From Xenococcus sp. PCC 7305 (GTDB lineage: Bacteria; Cyanobacteriota; Cyanobacteriia; Cyanobacteriales; Xenococcaceae): a stretch of 43,941 nucleotides of DNA. The notes under the pieces were generated by a model. The model was not told the origin of the DNA and made no database searches. It saw only the letters and a list, made by a program, of their open reading frames with translations. Below, piece after piece: positions 17,359 to 24,838 of this stretch. The stretch's first letter is position 1; the number at the start of each line of letters is the position of its first letter. The DNA is taken from assembly GCF_000332055.1 (NCBI RefSeq), contig NZ_ALVZ01000185.1, positions 1-43,941 on the forward strand. The letters run 5' to 3'. The translations under genes were made by a program, and so were the position numbers.

Positions 17359-17709
17359 ATGTCTCACTTTAGCACTCTACGCACTAAGATTACTGATTCT
17401 GTAATCCTAACCAATTCTCTTCGCGATCTTGGCATTAACGTAAAAAACAATGCTGAGGTTCGCGGCTACAATGGCCAACAAATTCGTGCTGACATTGTAG
17501 CTGTTCTTGAAGGGGAATATGATCTTGGTTGGTCTGAGAACAGTGATGGTACTTTTGATTTGATTGCTGACCTTTGGGGTGTTGCGAAAAAGCACAATCA
17601 AACTGAGTTGATCAATTCTATTAATCAAAAATACGCTGTTAACAAAACTCTATCCGAAGTTAAGCAACGCGGTTTGCAAAACGCTAACGTTAAATTAGTT
17701 CTTCAGTAA
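17359..17709 (+). CDS. DUF1257 protein (Ycf35 family)
   Basis: A 116-residue soluble protein beginning M-S-H-F-S-T-L-R-T-K-I, the typical start of DUF1257/Ycf35 proteins of cyanobacteria and algal plastids. A strong Shine-Dalgarno (GGAGG) sits seven bases before the ATG. Family function is not established. DUF1257 genes tend to lie near Ycf46-type ATPases, and here the ATPase is 150 bases upstream on the same strand, so a functional link is plausible although tandem hairpins separate them. A strong terminator follows. No membrane segment or catalytic motif is visible. Confidence 0.85.
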   Translation: MSHFSTLRTKITDSVILTNSLRDLGINVKNNAEVRGYNGQQIRADIVAVLEGEYDLGWSENSDGTFDLIADLWGVAKKHNQTELINSINQKYAVNKTLSEVKQRGLQNANVKLVLQ

Positions 17710-17794
17710 GAAAGATAATTTACACCGAACAAGTTGCTTTCTTGGACAAAGTGAAATTATTCAAAATTAATTTAAAGTGCGTTCCCAAGCACAG

Positions 17795-17825
17795 AGGGTT
17801 GGCTATCTTAAAGTCAACCCTTTTT
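17795..17825 (+). terminator. Rho-independent terminator after the DUF1257 gene
   Basis: AGGGTTGGC (17795-17803) pairs with GTCAACCCT (17813-17821), nine pairs with one G-T, with a nine-base loop and five T at 17821-17825. Outer bases (CAG..CTG) may extend the stem. It lies between convergent genes and could also serve tpiA, but the T run fits the + strand. Confidence 0.85.
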
Positions 17826-17848
17826 CTGTTTTAAGAAAACTAAAGTTT

Positions 17849-18595
17849 TTAATTGTAATTAACTATACGAGCAAAACTATCAGGTTCAAGACTGGCACCA
17901 CCTACTAATGCTCCATCAATTTCAGGTTGAGCCATAATCTCATCAATATTTCCAGGCTTCACAGAACCCCCATATTGAATTGATACGTCTTTGTTGTCTA
18001 ACTGCTGGCGAATAACACCAATAACTCGATTGGCTTCTATAGATTCACAAGTGTCGCCTGTCCCGATTGCCCAAATTGGTTCATAGGCAATAATTAAATC
18101 ATTTTGGTCTACACCAACCAAATCTTTTTTTAGTTGATTAATGATGATATTTTCGGTTTCCCCAGCGTCTCTCTGTGCTTTCGTTTCTCCAACGCAAAGA
18201 ATCGGAGTGATCCCATGGTTTTGAGCAGCTCTAAGACGTAAGTTGACAGTTTCGTCGGTCTCTCCAAAATACTGGCGACGTTCACTATGGCCAATAATTA
18301 CATAGTTGATGCCAATTTCAGTTAACATGCCACCAGAAATTTCTCCTGTATAAGCACCTTGATCCTCCCAGTGAATATTTTGTGCGCCTAGTTTAATCCT
18401 ACTGCCGTGAAGATTTTTGGACATGATAGCTAGAGAAGTAAAGGGAGTGCAGAGGATAATATCTCTAGTTTCATCAGCGTTTTCGACCGCGGCCTTAAAT
18501 CCTTGTACAAACTCTAAAGACTCTGCTTGAGTCTTATGCATTTTCCAGTTTCCAGCAATTACTACTTTTCGCACAGCTTTTTCTTCTATTGACAT
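17849..18595 (-). CDS. tpiA: Triosephosphate isomerase
   Basis: Interconverts dihydroxyacetone phosphate and glyceraldehyde 3-phosphate in glycolysis and the Calvin cycle. It is a TIM barrel of 248 residues. Catalytic residues are visible: N16 and K18 in GNWKMH, H103 in IGHSERR and E172 in the [10 protein letters not shown] signature. The phosphate-binding loop lies at the C-terminus (GGSVKP and ALVGGASL). The nine residues before the conserved V-V-I-A-G-N-W leave a little doubt over the start. Monocistronic; convergent with the DUF1257 gene. Confidence 0.98.
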   Translation of the reverse strand: MSIEEKAVRKVVIAGNWKMHKTQAESLEFVQGFKAAVENADETRDIILCTPFTSLAIMSKNLHGSRIKLGAQNIHWEDQGAYTGEISGGMLTEIGINYVIIGHSERRQYFGETDETVNLRLRAAQNHGITPILCVGETKAQRDAGETENIIINQLKKDLVGVDQNDLIIAYEPIWAIGTGDTCESIEANRVIGVIRQQLDNKDVSIQYGGSVKPGNIDEIMAQPEIDGALVGGASLEPDSFARIVNYN

Positions 18596-18689
18596 TTTAT
18601 TGCAAACTTTAGTTTACGACCAAAGGTGAGGTTAAGGCTAGTAGTTCCTCAAAATGATTTTGACAGGGGAGGAGAGGTTAGATCGTTTA

Positions 18690-18747
18690 GGGAAATAGGG
18701 AAGTAGGGAAGTAGGGAGCACGCACGGCAAAACCCTAAGACCCTAAG
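18690..18747. repeat. Two adjacent 8-base tandem repeats
   Basis: GGGAAATA followed by two GGGAAGTA units and a partial copy (18690-18716), then two ACCCTAAG units (18732-18747). Short intergenic arrays of the cyanobacterial type, with an 8-base rather than 7-base period. Confidence 0.75.
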
Positions 18748-18966
18748 TCCTCATTTTTTCAGTGTCCAAATCCATTAGGAATTGCTGTATATCTTTTTTG
18801 TAAAGCAATAAATATCTAGATACATAATTTATAAAACTAAGAATAATTGTAAAAAACACTAAGTTACTTTTATAGTACTGATATGCTAACCATGAATACT
18901 TTAATATTTTTTTTTGAATCAATCTAATTCTAAACTTGGAGATTTTTTTTAAATGTCACTACTATA

Positions 18967-18992
18967 TCTACAATATCTTTGGTATTTGTAGA
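18967..18992 (+). promoter_or_regulatory. Inverted repeat just upstream of the peroxidase start
   Basis: TCTACAA (18967-18973) and TTGTAGA (18986-18992) are perfectly complementary across 12 bases and end 29 bases before the ATG. It may be an operator or a leader hairpin. It is short, so chance is possible. Confidence 0.35.
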
Positions 18993-19021
18993 CGAATATT
19001 CTAATTATTAAACTAAATATA

Positions 19022-21538
19022 ATGACAACTAATATTCTTATTTTTAATGATATTTATCAAGACAAAGACCCAAAATTTCGCTCTTTTGATGGAACTAACA
19101 ATAACTTCAATCAGACTAATTATGGAGCAACAAATACAGCCTTAGTAAATAAATCACCTCTTGATTATGGTGATGGTTTTAGTACAGCATCAGGATTAGA
19201 ACGTCCTAATCCTCGAAATATTAGCAATGCGATCGCACAGCAGCAGCAAGATATTGAAAGCAAAGCGGGGTTAACCAACACCATTTGGGCGTTTGGCCAA
19301 TTTTTGGACCATGATCTAACTTTAGTTGCAGATAGTGCTGTTTCAGCTAATATTGAAGTTCCCAATGGCGATCCATTTCTCGATCCGCTCAATACAGGTA
19401 CCGTAGAAATATTAATGCATGAAAGTTCCTTTATTGAAGGAACCGGTACTAATCCAGATAATCCTCGCCAATTAGCCAACCATATTACCTCTTGGATTGA
19501 CGGCTCCAACATTTATGGCTCTGATGAGACAAGAGCTAATTTTTTACGTAGCCAAAAAGGAGGAAAACTTAAGGTAAGTGCTGGGGAGTTACTTCCTTTC
19601 AATGATGGAACTCAGGCAAATGATGATCCCAGAGGTGGAGACCCCACTCGCTTATTTGTTGGCGGAGATGTTCGGGCCAATGAAAATTCGGTATTAGCAT
19701 CTATACATACAGTCTTTGTCAGAGAGCATAATCGTATCGCCACAGAGCTACAAAATGCTCATGTTAACTGGAGCGACGAACAAATTTACCAAAGAGCCAG
19801 AGAGCTTAATATTGCTCAATATCAAGCAATCATTTACAACGAATATCTACCTGCTCTCTTAGGGGAAGATGCTTTACCAGACTATATTGGCTACGATGCA
19901 ACTATTGATCCAAGTATTGATCGTGTATTTGCCAATGCCGCTTTTCGTTTTGGTCATACTCAATTAAGTTCCGATATTTTGCGTCTTGATCCTCAAGGAG
20001 AAGAAATTGCTCAGGGAAATTTAAAATTAGCAGATGTTTTTTTTCGCTCGGCCTCTGTGGTCCAAGAGTCGGGAATAGCGCCTATTCTGCGAGGTGTTAG
20101 TTCTTCCTTGAGTCAAAAGATTGATCCTAAAACAATTGATGATGTGCGCAACCTTTTATTTGGTTTTGGCGAGAATGTTGCCGGGAGAGATTTATTTGCT
20201 ATTAACATTAATCGAGGCAGAATCAATGGATTAACCGATTACAACAGCCTTCGGGAAGCCTATGGTTTGATTAAGGTTACGAGTTTTGATGCAATCACTT
20301 CCGATCCTCAATTGCAAACTCAATTAGCAAGTCTTTATGGCACAGTCGATAATATAGATGGATTTGTTGGGTTACTGGCAGAAGATCATCTTGCTGGGGC
20401 TGTGGTGGGAGAAACCTTAAAGGCAGTTTTAGTAGAACAGTTTGTTGCTTTAAGAGATGGCGATCGCTTTTTCTATCAAAACAGCTTTTCTCCCCAGGAA
20501 ATTTCCTTGATTGAACAAACTACTTTTGCCGATATTATTCGTCGTAACACCGATACTAGTATTATTCAAGATAATGCTTTTTCTCTGGTAAACCAAGGAA
20601 CAATTAAAAGTGAATTGCTTAATGGCGGTTTGGGTAGTGATACGATCTATGGCCATGGAGGAAATGACTTTATTCAAGGCTATGCCGACAACGATCTGTT
20701 ATTCGGAAATATCGGAGCAGATCAATTGTTAGGAGGCAACGGAGATGATACCCTCTTTGGCGGCAATGATCGCGATATTCTCCGAGGGCAACAGGGGAAT
20801 GATTTGTTGTTGGGGAATGCTAATGCTGATAATTTATTTGGAGGATTGGGAGATGATGTCCTACAAGGTGGCGATGGAGATGATCTCCTACAAGGGAATT
20901 TTGGCAACGATAAATTGATTGGCAATGCCGGTGCTGATCGGTTGTTTGGCGGGAATGATTCAGATACCTTGAATGGTGGTCATGATAACGATCTTCTTCG
21001 AGGTCAAAACGGCAATGATCTGTTATTCGGGAATTTTGGTGCTGATAATTTATTTGGAGATAATGGATTTGATACCTTGAATGGCGGTTATGGTAACGAT
21101 CAGCTAAGAGGAAATAGCGGTAATGATCTTCTAAAAGGACAAGCTGACCAGGATTTATTGCATGGCGATCATGGTTTTGATACTCTTTTTGGCAATAATG
21201 GCGATGATACTTTGTTTGGTGGAAGTGGGAATGACCAATTATCGGGCGATCGCAATAATGATCTGCTTGATGGAGGTTTGGGCTTTGACGTTCTTATTGG
21301 GGGCAATGGTAGCGATTTCTTTGTCCTGCGAGAGAATAATGGAACTGATGCAATCCAAGACTACCAGGATGGAATTGATCGATTTATGTTAGTAGATGGT
21401 TTAACTTTTCCCGATCTAAAATTTACGTCTGGACAAAATGCTAGTCAAATTAGGGTCGAAGATACTAACCAATTATTAGCAACTGTCATTGGGATTGAAA
21501 TCAACATATTAGACAGCAGTGATTTTATAGTGTCCTAA
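19022..21538 (+). CDS. Animal-type haem peroxidase fused to RTX repeats (peroxicin-like)
   Basis: Large protein of 838 residues. Residues ~20-520 form a haem peroxidase of the peroxidase-cyclooxygenase superfamily. D96-H97-D98 carries the distal His, with D96 equivalent to the first haem-ester Asp of myeloperoxidase. R218 and E221 in V-R-A-N-E-N match its catalytic Arg and second ester Glu. H312 in AFRFGH is the proximal ligand. The residue after E221 is N222 where myeloperoxidase has its sulfonium Met, so that bond is absent. Residues ~533-770 hold many G-G-x-G-x-D calcium-binding RTX nonapeptides and a C-terminal region of the type-I-secretion kind; no Sec signal peptide is present. Likely secreted to make hypohalites or other oxidants, as proposed for bacterial peroxicins. 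No type I exporter is in the window. Confidence 0.93.
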   Translation: MTTNILIFNDIYQDKDPKFRSFDGTNNNFNQTNYGATNTALVNKSPLDYGDGFSTASGLERPNPRNISNAIAQQQQDIESKAGLTNTIWAFGQFLDHDLTLVADSAVSANIEVPNGDPFLDPLNTGTVEILMHESSFIEGTGTNPDNPRQLANHITSWIDGSNIYGSDETRANFLRSQKGGKLKVSAGELLPFNDGTQANDDPRGGDPTRLFVGGDVRANENSVLASIHTVFVREHNRIATELQNAHVNWSDEQIYQRARELNIAQYQAIIYNEYLPALLGEDALPDYIGYDATIDPSIDRVFANAAFRFGHTQLSSDILRLDPQGEEIAQGNLKLADVFFRSASVVQESGIAPILRGVSSSLSQKIDPKTIDDVRNLLFGFGENVAGRDLFAININRGRINGLTDYNSLREAYGLIKVTSFDAITSDPQLQTQLASLYGTVDNIDGFVGLLAEDHLAGAVVGETLKAVLVEQFVALRDGDRFFYQNSFSPQEISLIEQTTFADIIRRNTDTSIIQDNAFSLVNQGTIKSELLNGGLGSDTIYGHGGNDFIQGYADNDLLFGNIGADQLLGGNGDDTLFGGNDRDILRGQQGNDLLLGNANADNLFGGLGDDVLQGGDGDDLLQGNFGNDKLIGNAGADRLFGGNDSDTLNGGHDNDLLRGQNGNDLLFGNFGADNLFGDNGFDTLNGGYGNDQLRGNSGNDLLKGQADQDLLHGDHGFDTLFGNNGDDTLFGGSGNDQLSGDRNNDLLDGGLGFDVLIGGNGSDFFVLRENNGTDAIQDYQDGIDRFMLVDGLTFPDLKFTSGQNASQIRVEDTNQLLATVIGIEINILDSSDFIVS

Positions 21539-21662
21539 GGTAAGCTTAGAAGATTAATAAAACAAGTTGAAAACCTTAATAGATTTTTCGCTGAAGCTAA
21601 GATCGTCAGCAATCGAATATTATGATTTGAGATTCACCAAATAATCGACTGATCATTAGCTC

Positions 21663-22199
21663 ATGAGCTTAAGACCTACGAAATTTCCTCCGATGACAAA
21701 ACAACAAACTTGGGTTAGTACGATCTCCAGTATTTTTCAATTTATTCTAGGTTTTGTACTGGGAGTGGCCCTGATCGCTGGTATTGGTGCTGGTGCGGCC
21801 TATTTTTATTTTACAAAAATGTCTTCTCACACTCCGACTAAGCCTGCATTTGAAGAAGCTGAACCGCTACCCTTGCCAGAACAAGACGCGATCGCAAAAT
21901 CCGATTCAGCTCCCACATCAGAAACGGCAGCCCAACCTGAACCAACTCCAGAACCGGAACCCATTCCAGAACCGGAACCTGAATTACCAGCAAATGCTTA
22001 TTTTGCCAGAGTTACTTGGCCTCAAGGCTTAAGTTTGCGAGCTGAACCATCCTTGGATGCTGAGCGGGTAGGGGGAATTGGTTACAATGCTCGGATTATC
22101 ATTCTCGAAGATAGTTCGGATAAGAAATGGCAGAGAATTCGCATTCCTGAGAGCCAGAGAGAAGCTTGGGTTAAGGCTGGGAATGTGGAGAAAGAATAG
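21663..22199 (+). CDS. Membrane-anchored protein with Pro/Glu-rich stalk and SH3-like domain
   Basis: A 178-residue protein of unknown function. A transmembrane helix spans ~25-50, rich in G, A, V and L. A long P-E-P repeat stalk follows (~60-110), then a C-terminal bacterial SH3-like domain (~110-175: A-R-V-T-W-P-x-G-L-S-L-R-A-E-P at its start and W-V-K at its end). The domain would sit outside the inner membrane and could bind peptidoglycan or a partner protein. An internal ATG at residue 11 is an alternative start. Stands alone between the peroxidase and the ndhL region. Confidence 0.8.
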   Translation: MSLRPTKFPPMTKQQTWVSTISSIFQFILGFVLGVALIAGIGAGAAYFYFTKMSSHTPTKPAFEEAEPLPLPEQDAIAKSDSAPTSETAAQPEPTPEPEPIPEPEPELPANAYFARVTWPQGLSLRAEPSLDAERVGGIGYNARIIILEDSSDKKWQRIRIPESQREAWVKAGNVEKE

Positions 22200-22208
22200 A
22201 GTATGTAG

Positions 22209-22233
22209 GTCACATGTTTAAAATATTTGTGAC
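22209..22233 (+). terminator. Weak hairpin after the SH3 gene
   Basis: GTCACA (22209-22214) pairs with TGTGAC (22228-22233) over a 13-base AT-rich loop, ten bases after the stop codon. There is no T tract, so terminator activity is uncertain. Confidence 0.3.
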
Positions 22234-22349
22234 TCAAATGACAATTGTTAGAAAAAAATAGATAAATAAATTATGTATTTTTCCTCTAGGTTTGAATTTT
22301 GGACGTTAAGTTATAAAGGTTAAGATGTTTTCCGATTTTATAAAATTCT

Positions 22350-22445
22350 ATGACCTCTCACGAATTACTTACTTTAGCTATCTTACTTAGTCCTGGAATG
22401 TTGCTTTCGGTTTTGATTATGTCTACCTTTGCCAAAGGCGGCTAA
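22350..22445 (+). CDS. Putative 31-residue single-span membrane microprotein upstream of ndhL
   Basis: ATG to TAA frame of 31 codons. The translation starts M-T-S-H-E-L-L-T-L-A-I-L-L-S-P-G and ends S-T-F-A-K-G-G. It reads as one continuous hydrophobic helix with polar ends, the build of small photosynthetic or NDH-1 complex subunits. Shadow ORFs rarely look like this. I do not recognise it as petG, petL, petN, psaI, psaM, psbX or psbY. No strong Shine-Dalgarno is seen. It lies 186 bases before ndhL on the same strand, with a palindrome (22566-22575) between. Coding status is inferred from composition and context only. Confidence 0.5.
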   Translation: MTSHELLTLAILLSPGMLLSVLIMSTFAKGG

Positions 22446-22565
22446 TAGGCTTTGGGTCTTCAATATATCAGCCCAAGTTTTCCGTTATATCCCCAAATCC
22501 CTAAAATTTCCCATCTCCCCAATCGACTTGATTAAAAGTTGCGCTATGAAGTGTAACTTAGTGCG

Positions 22566-22575
22566 ACTCGCGAGT
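22566..22575. promoter_or_regulatory. Perfect palindrome upstream of ndhL
   Basis: ACTCGCGAGT, a 10-base perfect palindrome 56 bases before the ndhL ATG. It is GC-rich in AT-rich surroundings and is a possible operator. The 186-base gap (22446-22631) contains nothing else recognised. Confidence 0.3.
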
Positions 22576-22631
22576 AGAAGACTTGCTATATTAAGACAAG
22601 ATATCTTTATTACAAAAGCTCAAAGGAAGTT

Positions 22632-22862
22632 ATGCCAGTAACGGAAACTCAATTAGTTGCCTTATTGTATTTAGTACTCAGTGGAACCTATCTCGTAGTT
22701 TTGCCTGCATTAGTCTATTTTTACCTCAAAAATCGTTGGTATACTGCTAGCTCAGTAGAAAGATTATTGATGTATTTATTTGTCTTCTTGTCTTTCCCTG
22801 GAATGTTACTGCTGAGTCCATTTCTGAACTTTCGTCCCAAACCCAGTAAAATTAAGGCTTGA
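22632..22862 (+). CDS. ndhL: NAD(P)H-quinone oxidoreductase (NDH-1) subunit L
   Basis: Small subunit of the cyanobacterial NDH-1 complex in the thylakoid membrane, which drives cyclic and respiratory electron flow and CO2 uptake (the Synechocystis gene was first named ictA). The 76 residues match the family closely from the start ([13 protein letters not shown]) to the end (F-L-N-F-R-P-K-P). There are two transmembrane helices at ~9-30 and ~44-62. An AAGGAAG lies just before the ATG. The next gene begins 11 bases after the stop; the ndhL-DUF3007 pairing is common in cyanobacteria. Confidence 0.95.
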   Translation: MPVTETQLVALLYLVLSGTYLVVLPALVYFYLKNRWYTASSVERLLMYLFVFLSFPGMLLLSPFLNFRPKPSKIKA

Positions 22863-22873
22863 GTTGGTTAGAT

Positions 22874-23179
22874 ATGCGTAGAATAGATGCGATCGCGATT
22901 TCTTTTGGTGTTTTTGTCGCCGGGGGAATCATTTTTTTGTTTTTTAATTTTGTCGGGTTAGACAGTATCTCTGCGGGAATTTGGAGTCAAGTTGTCTTAA
23001 TTGCCGGGGTGATTGGCTGGTCTATGACCTATTTGTTTCGGGTCTTAACCAAGAATATGACCTATAATCAGCAGTTGAAAGACTACGAAGAAGCAGTAAT
23101 CCAAAAGCGCTTTGAAGAAATGTCCCCCGAAGAACTAGCAAAATTACAAGAAGAAGTTGGCCAAGAAAAACAGTCTTAA
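22874..23179 (+). CDS. DUF3007 membrane protein next to ndhL
   Basis: A 101-residue protein with two transmembrane helices (~3-26 and ~36-58) and an acidic, coiled C-terminal tail (~65-101: Y-N-Q-Q-L-K-D-Y-E-E-A-V). I choose the ATG (M-R-R-I-D-A-I-A-I). A TTG at 22859 would overlap the ndhL stop and lacks support. DUF3007 proteins are restricted to oxygenic phototrophs and usually sit beside ndhL, so a role in NDH-1 assembly or stability is inferred but unproven. It is convergent with the DinG-like gene 13 bases downstream. Confidence 0.85.
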   Translation: MRRIDAIAISFGVFVAGGIIFLFFNFVGLDSISAGIWSQVVLIAGVIGWSMTYLFRVLTKNMTYNQQLKDYEEAVIQKRFEEMSPEELAKLQEEVGQEKQS

Positions 23180-23192
23180 TTGCCAAATAACT

Positions 23193-24722
23193 TTAATCAT
23201 CATTGAAAAACCAAGTTGGATCAATATAATTAATCCGGGCACAAGGCTCTAGAGCCGATAAGATGGCCTTGCCATAACTTCGAGAATTAACTCTATTATC
23301 TAGCAGAGCAATAATACCTTGGGATTCTCTCACGGGAATTATGGTCTGTTGAATTATATTTAAAGCCGTTGGCAATAGGTAAAGGCGAAACCAATCTTTG
23401 CGTCCGCGTTTAAGATGGGCAACTCGACTAGCAACCAAAGGATTTTCCAATGATGGCAAAGGCAAAGTCGCAATAATTAATAATTTGGGAGTAGGTAATT
23501 GGTCTTGATGTTGTTTCCAGAACTGCCAACCAGTGACTAAAATTCCTGTGTCGGTAACTTCGGTGCTGTCTACTTGTACTTGTGAGCCTATTTGAGCCGC
23601 TAGAGCTGCTGCTACTTGAGCTCTCAGGGGCACATCTTCGATTAAAATCACGGCTGGTTGCTGATTATTTCGACTAAAACCCACTAAAATACGAGCTTGC
23701 TCGATAAAGGCCGACCGAAACTGAGGATTATTTGGAAGAGGAAAGCGATCAGGCAAATATAATCTGAGACATTCTTGTTGCCGATTGGGAGAATATTGTA
23801 AACAGAGCATTTCTGGTAAGCCAAACTTTTCGCGATATACAGGAGCTTGGGACTCGCGGTCTAAAAAGCTGCCAATAAAAACTACAGGTTGTTGACGCCA
23901 AATGGGATTTAAAGCGATCGCCACTTCCGCAGGCGCAATATGCAAAGAGAAAAATCCGGTACTGGTTTCCCGAGATACCCATAGCAAGGGACTGGGCTGA
24001 GAGTTGAGGCGAAAAGGATGATGAGGAGAATTAAATAGATGCCAAAATTGGGCAAACTTAGGAGTTAAAGCTTGCTTCTTGGCCAAAATTTGCAGGATGT
24101 AAACCAAAATATCCCGTTCTGGTTGTTCTAATACATAGCATTGATAGGGATTGACAGGATGATTAAAAATGGCTTTCGTCAATTTGACTCGGCTATTGCG
24201 AATCAATTCAGCATCTTGAGGATTAGTTTGCAATAAATTATCCCAATCAGACACTTCAAGAGAGATGGTTAATTGCTGGATTGCCCATTCTTCAAGATGA
24301 TCCGCGCGATCGATAATAGTAGGAATTTGCTTAGGAAATTTATTTTCTTGATATACGCGATCGCGAATCCAGTTTTGAGGACTTGTTATGAGCAATTGGT
24401 CCCCTGTTTGCCATTTCGTACCAATTCTGACTTGTTTATTGATACCTAACCATTTTTGCAGATTAGGGATTTCTTGGTTGATTAGATGGGCTTGTTTGAG
24501 TTCAGGAATCACAATGATTACCGACCAGTCCCCCAAGAGCACTGGCATTAAATAACTAGTGCAATATCGCTTGCTACTACTCCCTGTTTGCATTAAAGCA
24601 GAACGACCCAAACGTAGGGTTCTCGCAACCAAGCGCGCCATAGTCAAATGATGAGGCCAATCTCTATTTCCTTGTTCTCGCAAAAAATCTTTGAGGGAAG
24701 AATGGACTTCTACTTCTATCAC
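23193..24722 (-). CDS. DinG/XPD-like helicase-fold protein with degenerate ATPase motifs
   Basis: A 509-residue protein with the outline of a DinG-type superfamily 2 helicase, but its signature motifs are eroded. The Walker A region reads M-Q-T-G-S-S-S-K-R followed by Y-L-M-P-V-L-L, lacking the second Gly and the Thr/Ser of GxGK[TS]. The DEAH box is replaced by I-I-D-R-A-D-H. Motif VI survives only as V-R-E-S-Q-G-I-I-A-L-L-D-N-R followed by S-Y-G. It is shorter than full DinG (about 640-700 residues), without the Cys-rich iron-sulfur insert. The frame is intact, so it is probably a maintained protein with a non-ATPase or scaffold role rather than a pseudogene. Confidence 0.7.
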   Translation of the reverse strand: MIEVEVHSSLKDFLREQGNRDWPHHLTMARLVARTLRLGRSALMQTGSSSKRYCTSYLMPVLLGDWSVIIVIPELKQAHLINQEIPNLQKWLGINKQVRIGTKWQTGDQLLITSPQNWIRDRVYQENKFPKQIPTIIDRADHLEEWAIQQLTISLEVSDWDNLLQTNPQDAELIRNSRVKLTKAIFNHPVNPYQCYVLEQPERDILVYILQILAKKQALTPKFAQFWHLFNSPHHPFRLNSQPSPLLWVSRETSTGFFSLHIAPAEVAIALNPIWRQQPVVFIGSFLDRESQAPVYREKFGLPEMLCLQYSPNRQQECLRLYLPDRFPLPNNPQFRSAFIEQARILVGFSRNNQQPAVILIEDVPLRAQVAAALAAQIGSQVQVDSTEVTDTGILVTGWQFWKQHQDQLPTPKLLIIATLPLPSLENPLVASRVAHLKRGRKDWFRLYLLPTALNIIQQTIIPVRESQGIIALLDNRVNSRSYGKAILSALEPCARINYIDPTWFFNDD

Positions 24723-24737
24723 TTCAAGGGTTTAATT

Positions 24738-24792
24738 AGGTTTTAGGTTTTAGGTTTTAGGTTTTAGGTTTTAGGTTTTAGGTTTTAGGTTT
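24738..24792. repeat. Heptanucleotide tandem repeat upstream of the DinG-like gene
   Basis: Seven uninterrupted copies of AGGTTTT and a partial eighth, filling half of the 116-base gap between two minus-strand genes. It is the longest STRR-type array in the window and sits just before the DinG-like start. Arrays like this often vary in copy number. Confidence 0.92.
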
Positions 24793-24838
24793 AGTGGTTT
24801 CGGAGTGAGATGTTGAGAATAGTTGATAATATTAGAGA

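Larger units (their letters stand above)
18596..19021. other. 426-base AT-rich spacer between tpiA and the peroxidase
   Basis: No coding frame above about 15 codons. It holds two short tandem arrays (18690-18716 and 18732-18747), poly-T stretches, and a 7-bp inverted repeat at 18967-18992 shortly before the peroxidase start. Promoters of both divergent flanking genes must lie here, but no clear -35/-10 pair is visible. Confidence 0.7.

Noticed and set aside
20641-21320. Tandem DNA repeat array in the peroxidase gene
   Set aside because: The repetition comes from RTX protein repeats; DNA units are diverged and it is not an independent repeat element.
21784-22032. Proline/asparagine-rich open frame overlapping the SH3 gene
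   Set aside because: Out-of-frame shadow of the repetitive Pro/Glu stalk; no homology pattern.
22209-22233. SyCRP1-type cAMP receptor protein site (TGTGA-N6-TCACA)
   Set aside because: The half sites are in reversed order and the spacing is 13 bases; it is a hairpin after a gene rather than a CRP site.
22446-22631. tRNA or small RNA gene upstream of ndhL
   Set aside because: No T-loop (GGTTCRANYC) or cloverleaf pairing could be found; only a 10-base palindrome is present.
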